A stretch of 64,000 nucleotides of DNA from JAJPJE01 sp963848375. Lineage in GTDB: Bacteria > Acidobacteriota > Terriglobia > Terriglobales > Acidobacteriaceae. The DNA is taken from contig CAWKDK010000007.1 of NCBI GenBank assembly GCA_963848375.1, forward strand, positions 45,054 to 109,053, written 5' to 3'. Made by a program: the position numbers and the translations under genes. Positions 38,474 through 47,337 of this stretch are shown one piece after another. The first letter of the stretch is position 1; every line of letters begins with the position of its first letter. Under the pieces are notes generated by a model. It saw nothing but the letters and a program-made list of their open reading frames with translations. It had not been told where the DNA came from and made no database searches.

Positions 38474-39853
38474 ATGGCCTCCCCTGCGAAGTTCCGCATC
38501 GATGTGGATATCCACAATATCCTGAACAACTCGAACCAAAAAGGCCCTCAACCCGCCCGAGACATGGGCCTCACGCTACCCGAACCAAAGTTTCCGCAGC
38601 ACCCTGAACTGCTGAATGATCCCGGTCCCGCAGCTCCGCCTGAGAGGCGGGACTGGACCGCGCCAGAGATCTACCGCAAGATGCGCGGCTGGCTTTTCCC
38701 ATATGTTCGATCGCGCGTATATCCCGGAGACTTCCACCCCATTACCGCGTACCTCTTTCTTGAGTACAAGTGCAATCTCGATTGCTGGTATTGCTGGTCG
38801 TTCAATAACCAGGTAAAGGGAATGACGGAAGACGTCGCGAGGCGATCTATCGACTGGCTCCATGATCACGGCTGTCGAGTGCTTGCATTGATGGGAGGCG
38901 AGCCACTGCTCCGGCCGCACTTCGTGCACAAGGTCGTCAACTACGCGGCTAAGAAAGGTTTCTGGATCTATATCGCGACTAACGGGCGCTTACTTCGTCC
39001 CGAGGTCACGGATCGCCTCGGTGACGCCGGTGCGGCTTGCATCAACTTTGCTTTGGATTCATGGGATCTCAAGCCCAGCCTGCCTAAGGCTTTCGTGCCG
39101 GCGGAAAAGAATCTGCAGTATGTTCTCAAGAAGCAGTATGCCTACGGCTATATGGTGTTTTTCAACATCAACATTTGCCGTAACAACCTTGAAGATGTAC
39201 GGCGCTTGACCGAATACGCCCATGAACATCGTGTCGCGACTGATTATCATATCAATGAGACGCCGATGATCGAGCAGGACGATCACTTCAAGCACCTCTC
39301 GGAAAATCCCACCTACATTCGTCCCGAGGACTGGCGCGCTGTCGATGAGACGATCGACTGGATCATCGAGAAGAACAGGGCCGGATACCAGATGGTCAAT
39401 TCTGTTCCGCGGCTGCAGGAAATGAAGGCGTTCATTCGCATGTCATCAGGTCTCGACTTGCGAAAGGTCGGCTGGTATGGCGACGGGACAAGCGGCAACG
39501 GAGAAGTGAAATCTCTGATCGCGGGCATGCCGGGTGTCGAGCGCAGCCCGGACGGTGAACTCAGCTTCGCCGAGTGGTCATGCCGCGCCGGCCAGAACAA
39601 TGTCATCATTCGGACCGATGGAACGGTCGGCCCATGTTTCCCGATGTATTCCTCGAATTTCGATTGGGGCAATATCGATCAACCAAAGTTCGATCAGAAG
39701 CAGATGGGAGAGATGAAGAAGACTTGCCAGAAGCACTGCTTCTCCACGCTGAATCACAATCTCGCGTATTGCTACAACGACGCTCGCGCTATCAAATGGA
39801 TGTGGAAGCAGGTGAAGAATGGCTTCACGGGAGCGCGAAGCTTCGAAGACTAA
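38474..39853 (+). CDS. Radical SAM protein with C-terminal SPASM-like cysteine region
   Basis: About 459 residues. The cluster motif is CNLDCWYC (about residues 95-102), followed by ALMGGEPLLRPHFV (GGE motif) and IYIATNGRLL. Near the C-terminus CRAGQNN..GTVGPCFPMY and CQKHCFSTLNHNLAYC form a SPASM-like region for auxiliary iron-sulfur clusters, with a radical-mechanism role in modifying peptides or other substrates. No peptide precursor gene is adjacent. Ribosome site AGGAGA near 38458; ATG at 38474 fits the conserved part. A strong terminator follows. Substrate unknown. Confidence 0.85.
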   Translation: MASPAKFRIDVDIHNILNNSNQKGPQPARDMGLTLPEPKFPQHPELLNDPGPAAPPERRDWTAPEIYRKMRGWLFPYVRSRVYPGDFHPITAYLFLEYKCNLDCWYCWSFNNQVKGMTEDVARRSIDWLHDHGCRVLALMGGEPLLRPHFVHKVVNYAAKKGFWIYIATNGRLLRPEVTDRLGDAGAACINFALDSWDLKPSLPKAFVPAEKNLQYVLKKQYAYGYMVFFNINICRNNLEDVRRLTEYAHEHRVATDYHINETPMIEQDDHFKHLSENPTYIRPEDWRAVDETIDWIIEKNRAGYQMVNSVPRLQEMKAFIRMSSGLDLRKVGWYGDGTSGNGEVKSLIAGMPGVERSPDGELSFAEWSCRAGQNNVIIRTDGTVGPCFPMYSSNFDWGNIDQPKFDQKQMGEMKKTCQKHCFSTLNHNLAYCYNDARAIKWMWKQVKNGFTGARSFED

Positions 39854-39869
39854 GCTCGTAAGAAGATAT

Positions 39870-39901
39870 AAAGAGACCCGCTTGTGAGAGCGGGTCTCTT
39901 T
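39870..39901 (+). terminator. Intrinsic terminator after the radical SAM gene
   Basis: Perfect 13-bp stem AAAGAGACCCGCT / AGCGGGTCTCTTT with a 6-nt loop, 16 bp after the stop. It is symmetrical enough to work on both strands and so may also end the minus-strand receiver gene at 39957. Confidence 0.9.
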
Positions 39902-39956
39902 GTCGGCATAGTATGTCGTACGCCCCACGCCCTACCTGGGCGGGTCCACGAAGATC

Positions 39957-40403
39957 TCAAGAGGCTTGTGTCCTCTTCCACTGCGCCAGCACTGATCCGG
40001 CAGGCTTTCGTACAGTTTTTATTTCGTCGCAATACTGCTGGAAGAGAAGCAGGATGTTGACCGCCTGGATCAGGGCGTTAGGTCCGCCGTCAAAAGGGTC
40101 GACGACCGCATCGACAAGATCCTTTTCGCGCAGAGCCTCGATCACTTCAGTGCCCCGGCAGCAAGCGACAATCCAGACTTGCGGGCTTTGTTTCTTTACT
40201 TCCGTGCAGATCAGCTTCTTCTCGGCCATCGAAATCGATGTTCCAAGAAGTGCCAGGTCGAACCGTTCACACCGCATCAACTCCCGAAACTCCTGCGTCT
40301 TACGGGCGGATATGACCGTATAACCGGCGCGTTCCAGGATTGCATTTCGACTGCTTAAAACCGCCGGATCGAAATCCACCGAAAGAATGCGAGGGCTCTT
40401 CAT
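39957..40403 (-). CDS. Degenerate response-regulator receiver domain protein
   Basis: 148 residues with the receiver fold (RILSVDFDPAVLSSRNAILERAGYTVISA, then FDLALLGTSIS). The position of the phospho-acceptor Asp (usually LLDxxMP) is Gly in LLGTSIS, and the first acidic pair is reduced to DFD, so phosphorylation as in CheY is unlikely. CC and RGTEVIEA replace the Thr/Lys switch region. Probably a pseudo-receiver that acts by binding partners. It lacks any output domain. Confidence 0.75.
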   Translation of the reverse strand: MKSPRILSVDFDPAVLSSRNAILERAGYTVISARKTQEFRELMRCERFDLALLGTSISMAEKKLICTEVKKQSPQVWIVACCRGTEVIEALREKDLVDAVVDPFDGGPNALIQAVNILLLFQQYCDEIKTVRKPAGSVLAQWKRTQAS

Positions 40404-40719
40404 ATGAATCCTTACTAAAGGCCGCGGGAGTAACCTTTAAAGATTTTAGAAATGGCGAACTTCTTTTAGCCTAACAGCCGTTTGTGAACGTCACTTTAAT
40501 AGCCAACGATCACTGTAATAATTTCCAAATCTTACCCCCAATTGTGATCGCAAGTACCAGAAAAACTTAGCTTCACCGAATTTGAAAAATTCTTGCGACC
40601 AGTTTTTGCACAAGTTATTCACAGTTGACAAATCCGGAAGTTGTTGCACAAATTCGCCAAAATACAAAACCCCAGCCGCAGCCGGGGTTTTCCGTAACAG
40701 TATCGTGTGAGAACAGAAT
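40404..40719. other. Intergenic region with terminator 40666-40691
   Basis: AT-rich gap with no credible gene. At its right end AAAACCCC (40666-40673) pairs with GGGGTTTT (40684-40691), terminating the minus-strand sigma-factor operon 29 bp beyond its last stop. A single TTATTCACA, like a DnaA box, occurs near 40613; alone it is not evidence of an origin. Confidence 0.75.
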
Positions 40720-42099
40720 CTAAGTTGCTTTGCGAATGTCAACGTTTCCATGTTCGTTGGAAACGTGTACTTTGGAACCGCCGCTCCCATTCGCGCCGCT
40801 CGCCTGGCTATTGTCGCCATTGGTTTGAACCTTGATTCCGTCGAAATCGGTACTAATCTCGCCATTCTGCGCGCGCGCCTCGAAGTCGAATTGCGCCTTA
40901 GCTGGAACAGCAAGCTTCACATCGCCATTGCTGTTGGCGATGCTCACCGTGCCGAGTGGCAGCTTGTCCGCGTGTACTTCCACCAGCCCATTTTCGTTTT
41001 CCAGTTTGATATCACCGGTGATGCCATCAAGGTGAATGTCCTTGGACTTCGTGACCAGGCGAAATGGACCGGCAACATCTTTCGCATGTAAATCACCTGA
41101 TTCAATCGCCAGATCGCCATCGAGCTTAGCGAGTTCGAGGTCGGTACGCGACGTATGGAAGATGACGCCGCCAGCGATTTTCGCTAGGTTCATCTCGCCA
41201 AAGTATTCACCGGTCAACCGCACGGCGCCAGTGACATCGGAGATAGTCGTGTCGTTTACCTGTCCGTTCACTTGCACGGCGCCGCTAATCTTCTCGATCG
41301 TAATCGAGCCGCTGCGTAGATCGGCACTCACGCTGCCTTTGATCTCGGATGCGGTGATATCCCCGTGAGAGGTCGAGAGGTGGACGTCACCTGTCCGGCT
41401 CTGGACGGTGATGCTGCCGCGCCGAGTAGAAACATCGACGGCGCCATTCGCTGGAACGAAAACGTTCAGATCAGATTCAGCAGCGCCCGACCCTCCGCCC
41501 GACGTGTTCGCGTTTAAGGTAAGAAGATTTCCTTCCACGTTAATCGTAGGACGCGTGCTTTCATCGATCTTGTTGGCGTCGTTCTGATCTTTCGCGCGGA
41601 CTTTCTTGTTCACTTCCACCTTGATCGTTGGTTCATCCCAACTGGTCACTGTGATATCGCCGCGATCCGACACGATGCGCAAAGAGGCATCTTTGGGATA
41701 GGCCTGCTGTACCGTCTGATTGTAGGAGTAGGTGCTGCCGAACATACCTGACATGAAGTCGCCATCGTCGGGTAGATTCAGCTCGCCACCAAGGGCAGAC
41801 CAGTTCACTCGTTCGGCCGAAGAAGCCATGAGCCCGAAGACAATCAACAGCACGACAAGTACGACCATCCCTGCGCCAATGCCGCGCGCAGCGACACCGT
41901 GTTCTTTGTCGAGGTAATACTCAACCAGCTTGATGATGCCGATCGCGATGAGCAGCACGGGCCAGTAGTGCGCGAACCAATGCGCCACCATCGGTCCGCT
42001 CAGCGCCCGCATCTTCACCAGCAGAATGATTATGCCGATGAGGATCAGGATGACCGGACCGCCCAGCGATCTGCGCCGCACGTACATTTCGTCAGACAT
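40720..42099 (-). CDS. Membrane-anchored DUF4097 (beta-strand repeat) protein
   Basis: 459 residues. N-terminal membrane part with three hydrophobic segments (PVILILIGIIILLV, YWPVLLIAIGIIKLVEYYL, AGMVVLVVLLIVFGLMAS), of the LiaI/LiaF type, then a long extracytoplasmic beta-helix of repeated strands (RGDITVTS, RRGSITVQSRTGDVHLST, GDIKLENENGLVEV), the DUF4097/DUF4098 pattern. Such proteins sit in envelope-stress operons. Last gene of the ECF operon; its start overlaps the previous gene by 8 nt, so translation is coupled. Confidence 0.85.
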   Translation of the reverse strand: MSDEMYVRRRSLGGPVILILIGIIILLVKMRALSGPMVAHWFAHYWPVLLIAIGIIKLVEYYLDKEHGVAARGIGAGMVVLVVLLIVFGLMASSAERVNWSALGGELNLPDDGDFMSGMFGSTYSYNQTVQQAYPKDASLRIVSDRGDITVTSWDEPTIKVEVNKKVRAKDQNDANKIDESTRPTINVEGNLLTLNANTSGGGSGAAESDLNVFVPANGAVDVSTRRGSITVQSRTGDVHLSTSHGDITASEIKGSVSADLRSGSITIEKISGAVQVNGQVNDTTISDVTGAVRLTGEYFGEMNLAKIAGGVIFHTSRTDLELAKLDGDLAIESGDLHAKDVAGPFRLVTKSKDIHLDGITGDIKLENENGLVEVHADKLPLGTVSIANSNGDVKLAVPAKAQFDFEARAQNGEISTDFDGIKVQTNGDNSQASGANGSGGSKVHVSNEHGNVDIRKAT

Positions 42100-42394
42100 T
42101 TTGCACCTGCCCTGAATTGTCCTGCGGGCCTTGCGCAGCAGGGCCACTCGCAGGAGGCTGCGGTGGACCGGGCAACGCTTGCGTGATGTGACCGTCGGTA
42201 GACGCGCTTGACTGCAAGATCTTGATTGCGCCAATTACGATCAGGATCACCGGCCAGGTACGATTGAACTCAGCCATCCCAGTCTGACTCAGAAGAATAA
42301 GCACTCCGAGGGTAATCAAGATCACCGGGCCCATTACGCCATTCAGCCGGCATCTTGCGCACTGACAATAGCGATTGGAAACATAGTTTTGCAT
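42092..42394 (-). CDS. Small LiaF-like transmembrane protein
   Basis: 100 residues with two hydrophobic segments (GVMGPVILITLGVLILLSQTG and WPVILIVIGAIKILQ), the paired layout of LiaI-LiaF-like TM regions (DUF5668), and a Pro/Gln-rich tail. An N-terminal CQCARC may bind metal. Start taken at 42394 (MQNYVSN); an ATG 39 nt upstream is less likely as it overlaps the preceding gene. Middle gene of the ECF sigma operon. Confidence 0.72.
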   Translation of the reverse strand: MQNYVSNRYCQCARCRLNGVMGPVILITLGVLILLSQTGMAEFNRTWPVILIVIGAIKILQSSASTDGHITQALPGPPQPPASGPAAQGPQDNSGQVQNV

Positions 42395-42404
42395 GGAGCC
42401 CTCC

Positions 42405-43292
42405 TTACCGCTGTTCCTTCCCGTGTGACTCAAGCAGTCCCAAACGACGGATCAGCAGCCAGATACCAATCGCAATCAGAATCAAAGGCCAGAAGCGATC
42501 GAAATTGAAGTGCCACAGACCGATGTTGTCGAGCAGGAACAGAGCGCCCAGCACGATCAGAATGACAGCTCCGATAGGCGCCGCATTGCTCCGCCGCGCA
42601 GCTATGTCGCGCTGCTGCATGCCTTCATAGACATCGTTGCGAATCTGATTTCCGAGATTCGCTGGATAGTTCTGCCAATACTGCTCGGCAGTCTGGCCCG
42701 AGGGCGCAGCTGTCCCTGGCACAAATCCCGCGACATTGGGATTACCAGGTTCTCCCGCGCCGGGCACGCCTGCCTGAGATGGAGCCACCGGAGGTACCGG
42801 TGGCATGGGCGGCCGCGGAGGAGCGCCGCCTCCGAACAAGCCTTCCAATCCAAACGGATCGGGCAGCGGCAATCCGAGTTCACGCGCTCGCGCCGTTTTG
42901 TAGGCGTCGAACACCATGTAGAAGACGAAGAACGGGATAAAAATCCCAAAGAATCCGGATCCATTCGCAGTGATCCAGATGATGCTCACGAAGACAAGCA
43001 CGTGAATGAGTGCCTTGGCGAACTGCCCGTTGTACATCGCACCAACGCCGGGGATAAATCCGAGCACGGCCGCCAGTCCTGGACTAGGCGCATGGCTGCC
43101 CGGCGTCATGGGAGGAATCGGCGCGGTCGCGCCCGCCGGCGGCATTGCATCCTGCAAACGGTTCGCAATGCATTCTTCGCAATAGAAGGTGCCGCGCACG
43201 TTCCGTCGGCAGACTTCGCACATGGGTTTGCCGCAAGTCCGGCAATAAGAAATTGCTGCACTCTCGGGATGTACTGTGCAGTTCATGAGCAT
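42405..43292 (-). CDS. B-box zinc-finger membrane protein with LiaF-like C-terminus
   Basis: 295 residues. N-terminal B-box-like zinc finger: CTVHPESAAISYCRTCGKPMCEVCRRNV..FYCEEC (residues ~5-42). Then membrane segments (AAVLGFIPGVGAMYNGQFAKALIHVLVFVSI, IFIPFFVFYMVFDAY), a Pro/Gly-rich stretch, and a C-terminal pair (IGAVILIVLGALFLLDNIG, FWPLILIAIGIWLLI) like those in the two genes downstream. B-box fingers in bacteria are typical of such TM2-like proteins. It overlaps the anti-sigma gene by 10 nt. Confidence 0.8.
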   Translation of the reverse strand: MLMNCTVHPESAAISYCRTCGKPMCEVCRRNVRGTFYCEECIANRLQDAMPPAGATAPIPPMTPGSHAPSPGLAAVLGFIPGVGAMYNGQFAKALIHVLVFVSIIWITANGSGFFGIFIPFFVFYMVFDAYKTARARELGLPLPDPFGLEGLFGGGAPPRPPMPPVPPVAPSQAGVPGAGEPGNPNVAGFVPGTAAPSGQTAEQYWQNYPANLGNQIRNDVYEGMQQRDIAARRSNAAPIGAVILIVLGALFLLDNIGLWHFNFDRFWPLILIAIGIWLLIRRLGLLESHGKEQR

Positions 43293-44029
43293 CTCCTCAC
43301 AGCGGTGAGTTCGTCCTGTACTCCATTGGTCATCTGGGCCAGGTACGGCGTAGAGTCCTCACGGCTGTAGTTCTGATAATTTTTTTCGCGATCGTTGCCT
43401 CGATTCTGCTCTTTGCGCTCTTGTTGTTTATCGGAGCCGGAAGGTTTCTCCTCCGGAGTAGCAGCGCGTTTCAATTCGCGGACCCTGGTTTCGATCTCGT
43501 ATACAAAGCGAATGTTCTGGTAATACTTCACTAATCTTCCTGTGGTTTCGTAATAGCTGCGGACCACGCTCGAAGGACGAAGGTCCACGTGCCGCAAATT
43601 GGTGAGTCTAAATCCGGTGACATTCAACATCAGCGTTACTGAGAAGAATGCCATGCCAAATGACATTGCGAAGCGTGGCTGCGCAACGGACGCAAATACC
43701 GGTCGCACTTTGAGTGCGAGCAATTCACGTATCCGCTCTGGCCAGCTTTGGCGTGCATGACGCGCGTCGGTTTCCGCGCGAACTGTTTCCTGCGTCGCCG
43801 CCAGAATCAGTTTGACGAGGTTGACGGGAGGCTCCACCTCGGGCAATGTTTCCAGCCAGTCGTGTCCTGCCTTAGCTTCGGCGAAGAGCACGCTGCACTG
43901 GGCACAAGACTCGCGATGGGCTTCGAAACGCATCAACTGCGTTCCCGTCAGAGCGCCGTCGATGGCCTCTGTCAGCAGTGCGTCAAAATCTCCGCACTTG
44001 AACCCGTTTTGGAACTCGCCTTGCATCAC
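43283..44029 (-). CDS. Zinc-finger anti-sigma factor
   Basis: 248 residues. N-terminal HC2-type zinc finger: FEAHRESCAQCSVLF (HxxxCxxC, residues ~36-50), the ZAS fold that grips ECF sigma factors. A hydrophobic segment (FAMSFGMAFFSVTLMLNV, ~residues 120-137) anchors it in the membrane, followed by a charged extracytoplasmic domain. Its start overlaps the stop of the sigma gene (ATGA), the usual coupling of sigma and anti-sigma. Confidence 0.88.
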   Translation of the reverse strand: MMQGEFQNGFKCGDFDALLTEAIDGALTGTQLMRFEAHRESCAQCSVLFAEAKAGHDWLETLPEVEPPVNLVKLILAATQETVRAETDARHARQSWPERIRELLALKVRPVFASVAQPRFAMSFGMAFFSVTLMLNVTGFRLTNLRHVDLRPSSVVRSYYETTGRLVKYYQNIRFVYEIETRVRELKRAATPEEKPSGSDKQQERKEQNRGNDREKNYQNYSREDSTPYLAQMTNGVQDELTAVRRCS

Positions 44030-44679
44030 ATCACCTGCCTATAGGTACGTGAAAGTAGTCGTGCAAGTTCCACACGACCGCGGTTAATCCGCGACTTTAC
44101 GGTCCCCTCGGGCACTTTCAGTGCGAGGGCAATGTCTTTGTAGTCCATATCCTGTAAGTCCCTTAGAATCACTGCTTCTCTAAGCTCTGGAGAGAGCTTC
44201 TGCAGGGCCCGTTGCACCATCTCCTGGGTCTCGCGGCGATGCACCCGCACATCGGGCGCAGGACCGCTATCCGCTATTTGTTCGCTTAATGGGAGCATAT
44301 CCTCGTCTTCAGAGCCGGAATTGTCCAGCGAATCAGTGACCCGGTCCTGTTTTGTCTTGCGGAAATGATCGACGAGGAGGTTGCGGGTGACTGTCGTGAC
44401 CCACGTCATGAAGGACCCTTTTTCGACGTCGAAGCTGTCGAGAGTCCGGTACACCTTGATGAAAACTTCCTGGGTAAGATCCTGGGCGTCGTCGCCCGAG
44501 CCGGTGAATCGATAGCAGATGTTGTAGATACGACGATTCAGGCGGCGAACAATGTCCTCCCAGGCAGTCGCGTCTCCCGCGACACACCGGCGGACCAGTG
44601 CTGCTACCACTTGGGCGTCGTCCACCCGAGGCTCCCTTGGGCTAATGCCGAATTGCCGTTCCAAGGCTACGCTTGCCAA
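44026..44679 (-). CDS. RNA polymerase ECF-type sigma factor (RpoE-like)
   Basis: 217 residues with region 2 (WEDIVRRLNRRIYNICYRFTGSGDDAQDLTQEVFIKVYRTLDSF, FMTWVTTVTRNLLVDHFRK) and region 4 (LSPELREAVILRDLQDMDYKDIALALKVPEGTVKSRINRGR). The acidic linker between them (~residues 115-145) is longer than usual. Heads the operon sigma / anti-sigma / B-box / LiaF-like / DUF4097, which suggests an envelope-stress response that it activates itself. No matching promoter could be picked with confidence in the 270 bp upstream. Confidence 0.93.
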   Translation of the reverse strand: MASVALERQFGISPREPRVDDAQVVAALVRRCVAGDATAWEDIVRRLNRRIYNICYRFTGSGDDAQDLTQEVFIKVYRTLDSFDVEKGSFMTWVTTVTRNLLVDHFRKTKQDRVTDSLDNSGSEDEDMLPLSEQIADSGPAPDVRVHRRETQEMVQRALQKLSPELREAVILRDLQDMDYKDIALALKVPEGTVKSRINRGRVELARLLSRTYRQVM

Positions 44680-44950
44680 GTAAGGACATACGCAAGCCTG
44701 CGCTCAGAAGTTCTTGGAATATAAAGGCCAGCCGATTGTATAGCAGAGATGCCCCGGAATCAGGGCGGAAAAGTCACGCTGGCCTGTGATGTCCGCGGAG
44801 CAGCCGACGCGGGCCACCCGCGATGAGCGGATCTCGGCGAAACGGCCATACCGGCCTACTCACAGGTGCAATCAAAAACCTTGCCAGAAAGGGCCCGCGT
44901 ACATGCGTGATACTATTCGCTGACCTCCCGTCGCAATTTTTCGAAAGTCC

Positions 44951-45685
44951 ATGACGACCATCGCTCAGCCCCTGTCGGTCCGACCGAAGCAACTCCCGGG
45001 ACGGCGCTATGACCGCTATTTCTTCGCTGGCATGGTCGTTGCCCTGCTCATTACCGCCTTCGCCGGTTTCGCGCACACCTATTACCTTGCGGGCCTGTCC
45101 TCAGCAAAACTCCCCGCGCCAATAATCCATGTGCACGCTGTTCTTCAAACTGCCTGGATTCTCCTCCTGCTGGTGCAGATGTTGCTCGTCTCAGCGAAGC
45201 GTGTTCCGCTTCATCGGAAACTTGGTATCGCTGGATTCTTGCTGGCCACGGCGATGGTACCGGTCGCGGTCATGGTGGTAGCAAACCAACTACACCGTTT
45301 CGCAAGCCAGGGAGACTCTGCACTCAGTTTCTCCCTGGTCCCGCAGTGGGAGATCGCTAACTTCGCCGTTCTGGTGGGAGCGGCGTTTGTTCTCAGACGG
45401 TATCCTGCCGCCCACAAAAGACTCATCATCCTTTCAACCATTGCGATGATGCCGGCCGCCATCTCGCGCATTCCTGTTGCCGTCATCGAACGATGGACTC
45501 CGTGGGAAGTGATTGCTTTCGTAGTTGCCCTAGCTGTATATGACATTTGGTCGATGCGTCGCATTCACACCGCCACGCTCATTGGGGCCGCATTGATCTG
45601 CGCCTTCCTGTTTGGTTGTATGCCGCTTGGACACACGGCAGCCTGGCATGTGATCGCGCGTTGGATGCAGTCCTGGAACCTGTGA
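44951..45685 (+). CDS. Multi-pass membrane protein (DUF2306-like)
   Basis: 244 residues, about seven hydrophobic segments. Pattern IHVHAVLQTAWILLLLVQMLLV followed by PLHRKLGIAGFLLA is like that of DUF2306-type membrane proteins, where the paired histidines may be functional. Further histidines lie in AAHKRL and LGHTAAWH. No transporter motif. Stands alone, divergent from the ECF sigma gene. Function unknown. Confidence 0.6.
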   Translation: MTTIAQPLSVRPKQLPGRRYDRYFFAGMVVALLITAFAGFAHTYYLAGLSSAKLPAPIIHVHAVLQTAWILLLLVQMLLVSAKRVPLHRKLGIAGFLLATAMVPVAVMVVANQLHRFASQGDSALSFSLVPQWEIANFAVLVGAAFVLRRYPAAHKRLIILSTIAMMPAAISRIPVAVIERWTPWEVIAFVVALAVYDIWSMRRIHTATLIGAALICAFLFGCMPLGHTAAWHVIARWMQSWNL

Positions 45686-45850
45686 AGAGTGGCGTTTGGC
45701 GGGTGCCCCATCGATAAGGGCGAAGGGGTGTTGCCCACCCTATCGCCGCACGCGACGAAGCATCCCGATCATCGCGTCGGGCCGAACCGGGCGAACGCTG
45801 GCTGTACTGCTATCCCGACGATGCCTTCGCGGAATATTGATGGCGAGGCG

Positions 45851-46432
45851 CTACGGAGCGACGGCGACAGTGCTCTGGGTCGCTGCCAGCACTGCGTCTG
45901 TCGTAACGACTTGTCCGAACTCATCGTGCAGCGTCGCCATTACGGCGCGATAGACCTCGTCGGCGCCCAGGTGACTGCCATCGAAGTTCTTGTGCTCCCA
46001 GGCGGCGGTTGCATCGGCTACCACGAGGACATCGAATCCCAGGTTTTCTGCCATGCGCGCCGTAGTGTTGACGCAGTATTCCGCCATCATTCCCACGACT
46101 ACGAGGGTCTTCTGCTGCGCCGCGCGTAATCTCTGCTCCAGGTCTGTACCGATGAAAGCGCTGCTCACGCACTTGCGGACCACCGGTTCGCCGGGGAGTG
46201 GTTGCGCTTCCGGTTTGACCTCGTTCCCGGGCTGGCCTGGCCGAAACGGTGAGTTGGCGCTGGTCGAATCGTGCCGCACGTGGATGATGGGCCGACCGCT
46301 CGCACGCCAAGCTTGCAGCAGGCGCTCGATATTCTTCTCCGCGCCGGGATTGTTCCGCTGACCCAATCGCGGATCGTCCATTCCTTTTTGTACGTCGATG
46401 ACCAGCAGCACCGCATTCTTTTCGATATCCAT
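45851..46432 (-). CDS. Isochorismatase-family cysteine hydrolase
   Basis: 193 residues. Catalytic triad of the family is visible: Asp in LLVIDVQKGM, Lys in PVVRKCVSSAF and Cys in GMMAEYCVNTTAR, with the ensuing DVLVVADATAAWE. Members include nicotinamidases and N-carbamoyl or ureido hydrolases; the exact substrate cannot be told. ATG at 46432 (MDIEKNAVLLV) is preferred over one 117 nt upstream, which would add an unrelated Pro-rich leader. Confidence 0.88.
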   Translation of the reverse strand: MDIEKNAVLLVIDVQKGMDDPRLGQRNNPGAEKNIERLLQAWRASGRPIIHVRHDSTSANSPFRPGQPGNEVKPEAQPLPGEPVVRKCVSSAFIGTDLEQRLRAAQQKTLVVVGMMAEYCVNTTARMAENLGFDVLVVADATAAWEHKNFDGSHLGADEVYRAVMATLHDEFGQVVTTDAVLAATQSTVAVAP

Positions 46433-46722
46433 AAACGCCACGATACCATCGCGGGACGGCGGGTGGCCCACCTCAGTTCCACTACTAAAGACTCCTGAGG
46501 GTGCCCCATCTCCTCGCAGCGGAGGTGGGTAGCTACAACACTCGGTCACTGATCTTCGTCCCGCAGGACACCCGAAACATACCGCGCAGCGCCGTACGAG
46601 AAAAAAGCCACGCGAAATCCGTCATTACTTGCCACGGGATGTGAGTGATAATCTCCGGAGTCGAGGTCCATTCACTTGGCGAGCGCACTACGATTGGTGT
46701 TACGAAATTGCCATACCACCCT

Positions 46723-46742
46723 CTATCTCAACCTTGAGATAG
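46723..46742. repeat. Palindromic repeat, family member 1
   Basis: CTATCTCAACCTTGAGATAG, a perfect 9-bp inverted repeat. Its left flank CATACCAC and right flank GCGAGCGATAACC recur around the other members (47575-47591, 61142-61160, 61738-61770). Lies downstream of the convergent Clp-N-like gene. Confidence 0.8.
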
Positions 46743-46783
46743 CGAGCGATAACCAACAATCCAGTATTCGGTGTCTAGGGAGA

Positions 46784-47290
46784 TTAATCCCGGACGGCTG
46801 TGGCTAGTTTCTCAAGCTGTAGACCCGACTGCTTGAGTCCCGCTGACAACTCGCTGTCCTGAGAGCAGACACAGAACAGCAGGTCTCGGGATGAGGGCGT
46901 GCCGAGCACACCCTCGCGCTCACTTGCTAATGTCCTTGCGGAGTCTACGAGTCGCCTTATCGCCTGCGAAGGTTTGCCGAGTTCTGTGAAGCATCCCGGA
47001 TTCTCCCTTGTCGCCAGCTCTATTCGAAGAAGATAGAGCGGTCGATTTATATACGTCTGCGATATGCCTTCAGCAAGCTTTTCGCTCATAATGAATCGTT
47101 CGAAATCCTCCCAACTGTTCCAGAACAGCGAAACGTGCTCAAGATCGACAATGTAGATCGCCTTAACTAGGTCACGCGGTTCGATGAACTCGGAGCCGCG
47201 TTCCATTGCGGCGTATCCGCTGACCATAAACAAAAATGGCAAAACGCCTCCCGCATCTACCTGTTTCAGGATTGTCCCATCCACTTCCAT
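46784..47290 (-). CDS. Stand-alone Clp-N-like (Clp R domain) protein
   Basis: 168 residues, not clearly matched to a named family, but two copies of a Clp R-type repeat can be read. The first is SGYAAMERGSEFIEPRDLVKAIYIVD..; the second, at the C-terminal third, is RRLVDSARTLASEREG.. then SSRDLLFCVCSQ and GLKQSGLQLEKLATAV. This is the double-repeat pattern of ClpA/ClpC N-terminal domains, without any ATPase. If right it could bind substrates or adaptors of Clp proteases. Moderately confident in the fold, not in function. Confidence 0.5.
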   Translation of the reverse strand: MEVDGTILKQVDAGGVLPFLFMVSGYAAMERGSEFIEPRDLVKAIYIVDLEHVSLFWNSWEDFERFIMSEKLAEGISQTYINRPLYLLRIELATRENPGCFTELGKPSQAIRRLVDSARTLASEREGVLGTPSSRDLLFCVCSQDSELSAGLKQSGLQLEKLATAVRD

Positions 47291-47337
47291 ATCAACCTCT
47301 TAATTTGATTGCAACGATTACTCCGCACCACGAGCAG

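Noticed and set aside
40613..40621. DnaA box TTATTCACA suggesting an origin
   Set aside because: A single box with no cluster, no AT-rich unwinding element and no dnaA/dnaN nearby.
42405..43292. Eukaryotic-type TRIM protein acquired by transfer
   Set aside because: B-box-like fingers are common at the N-terminus of bacterial TM2-type membrane proteins; codon use and neighbours look native.
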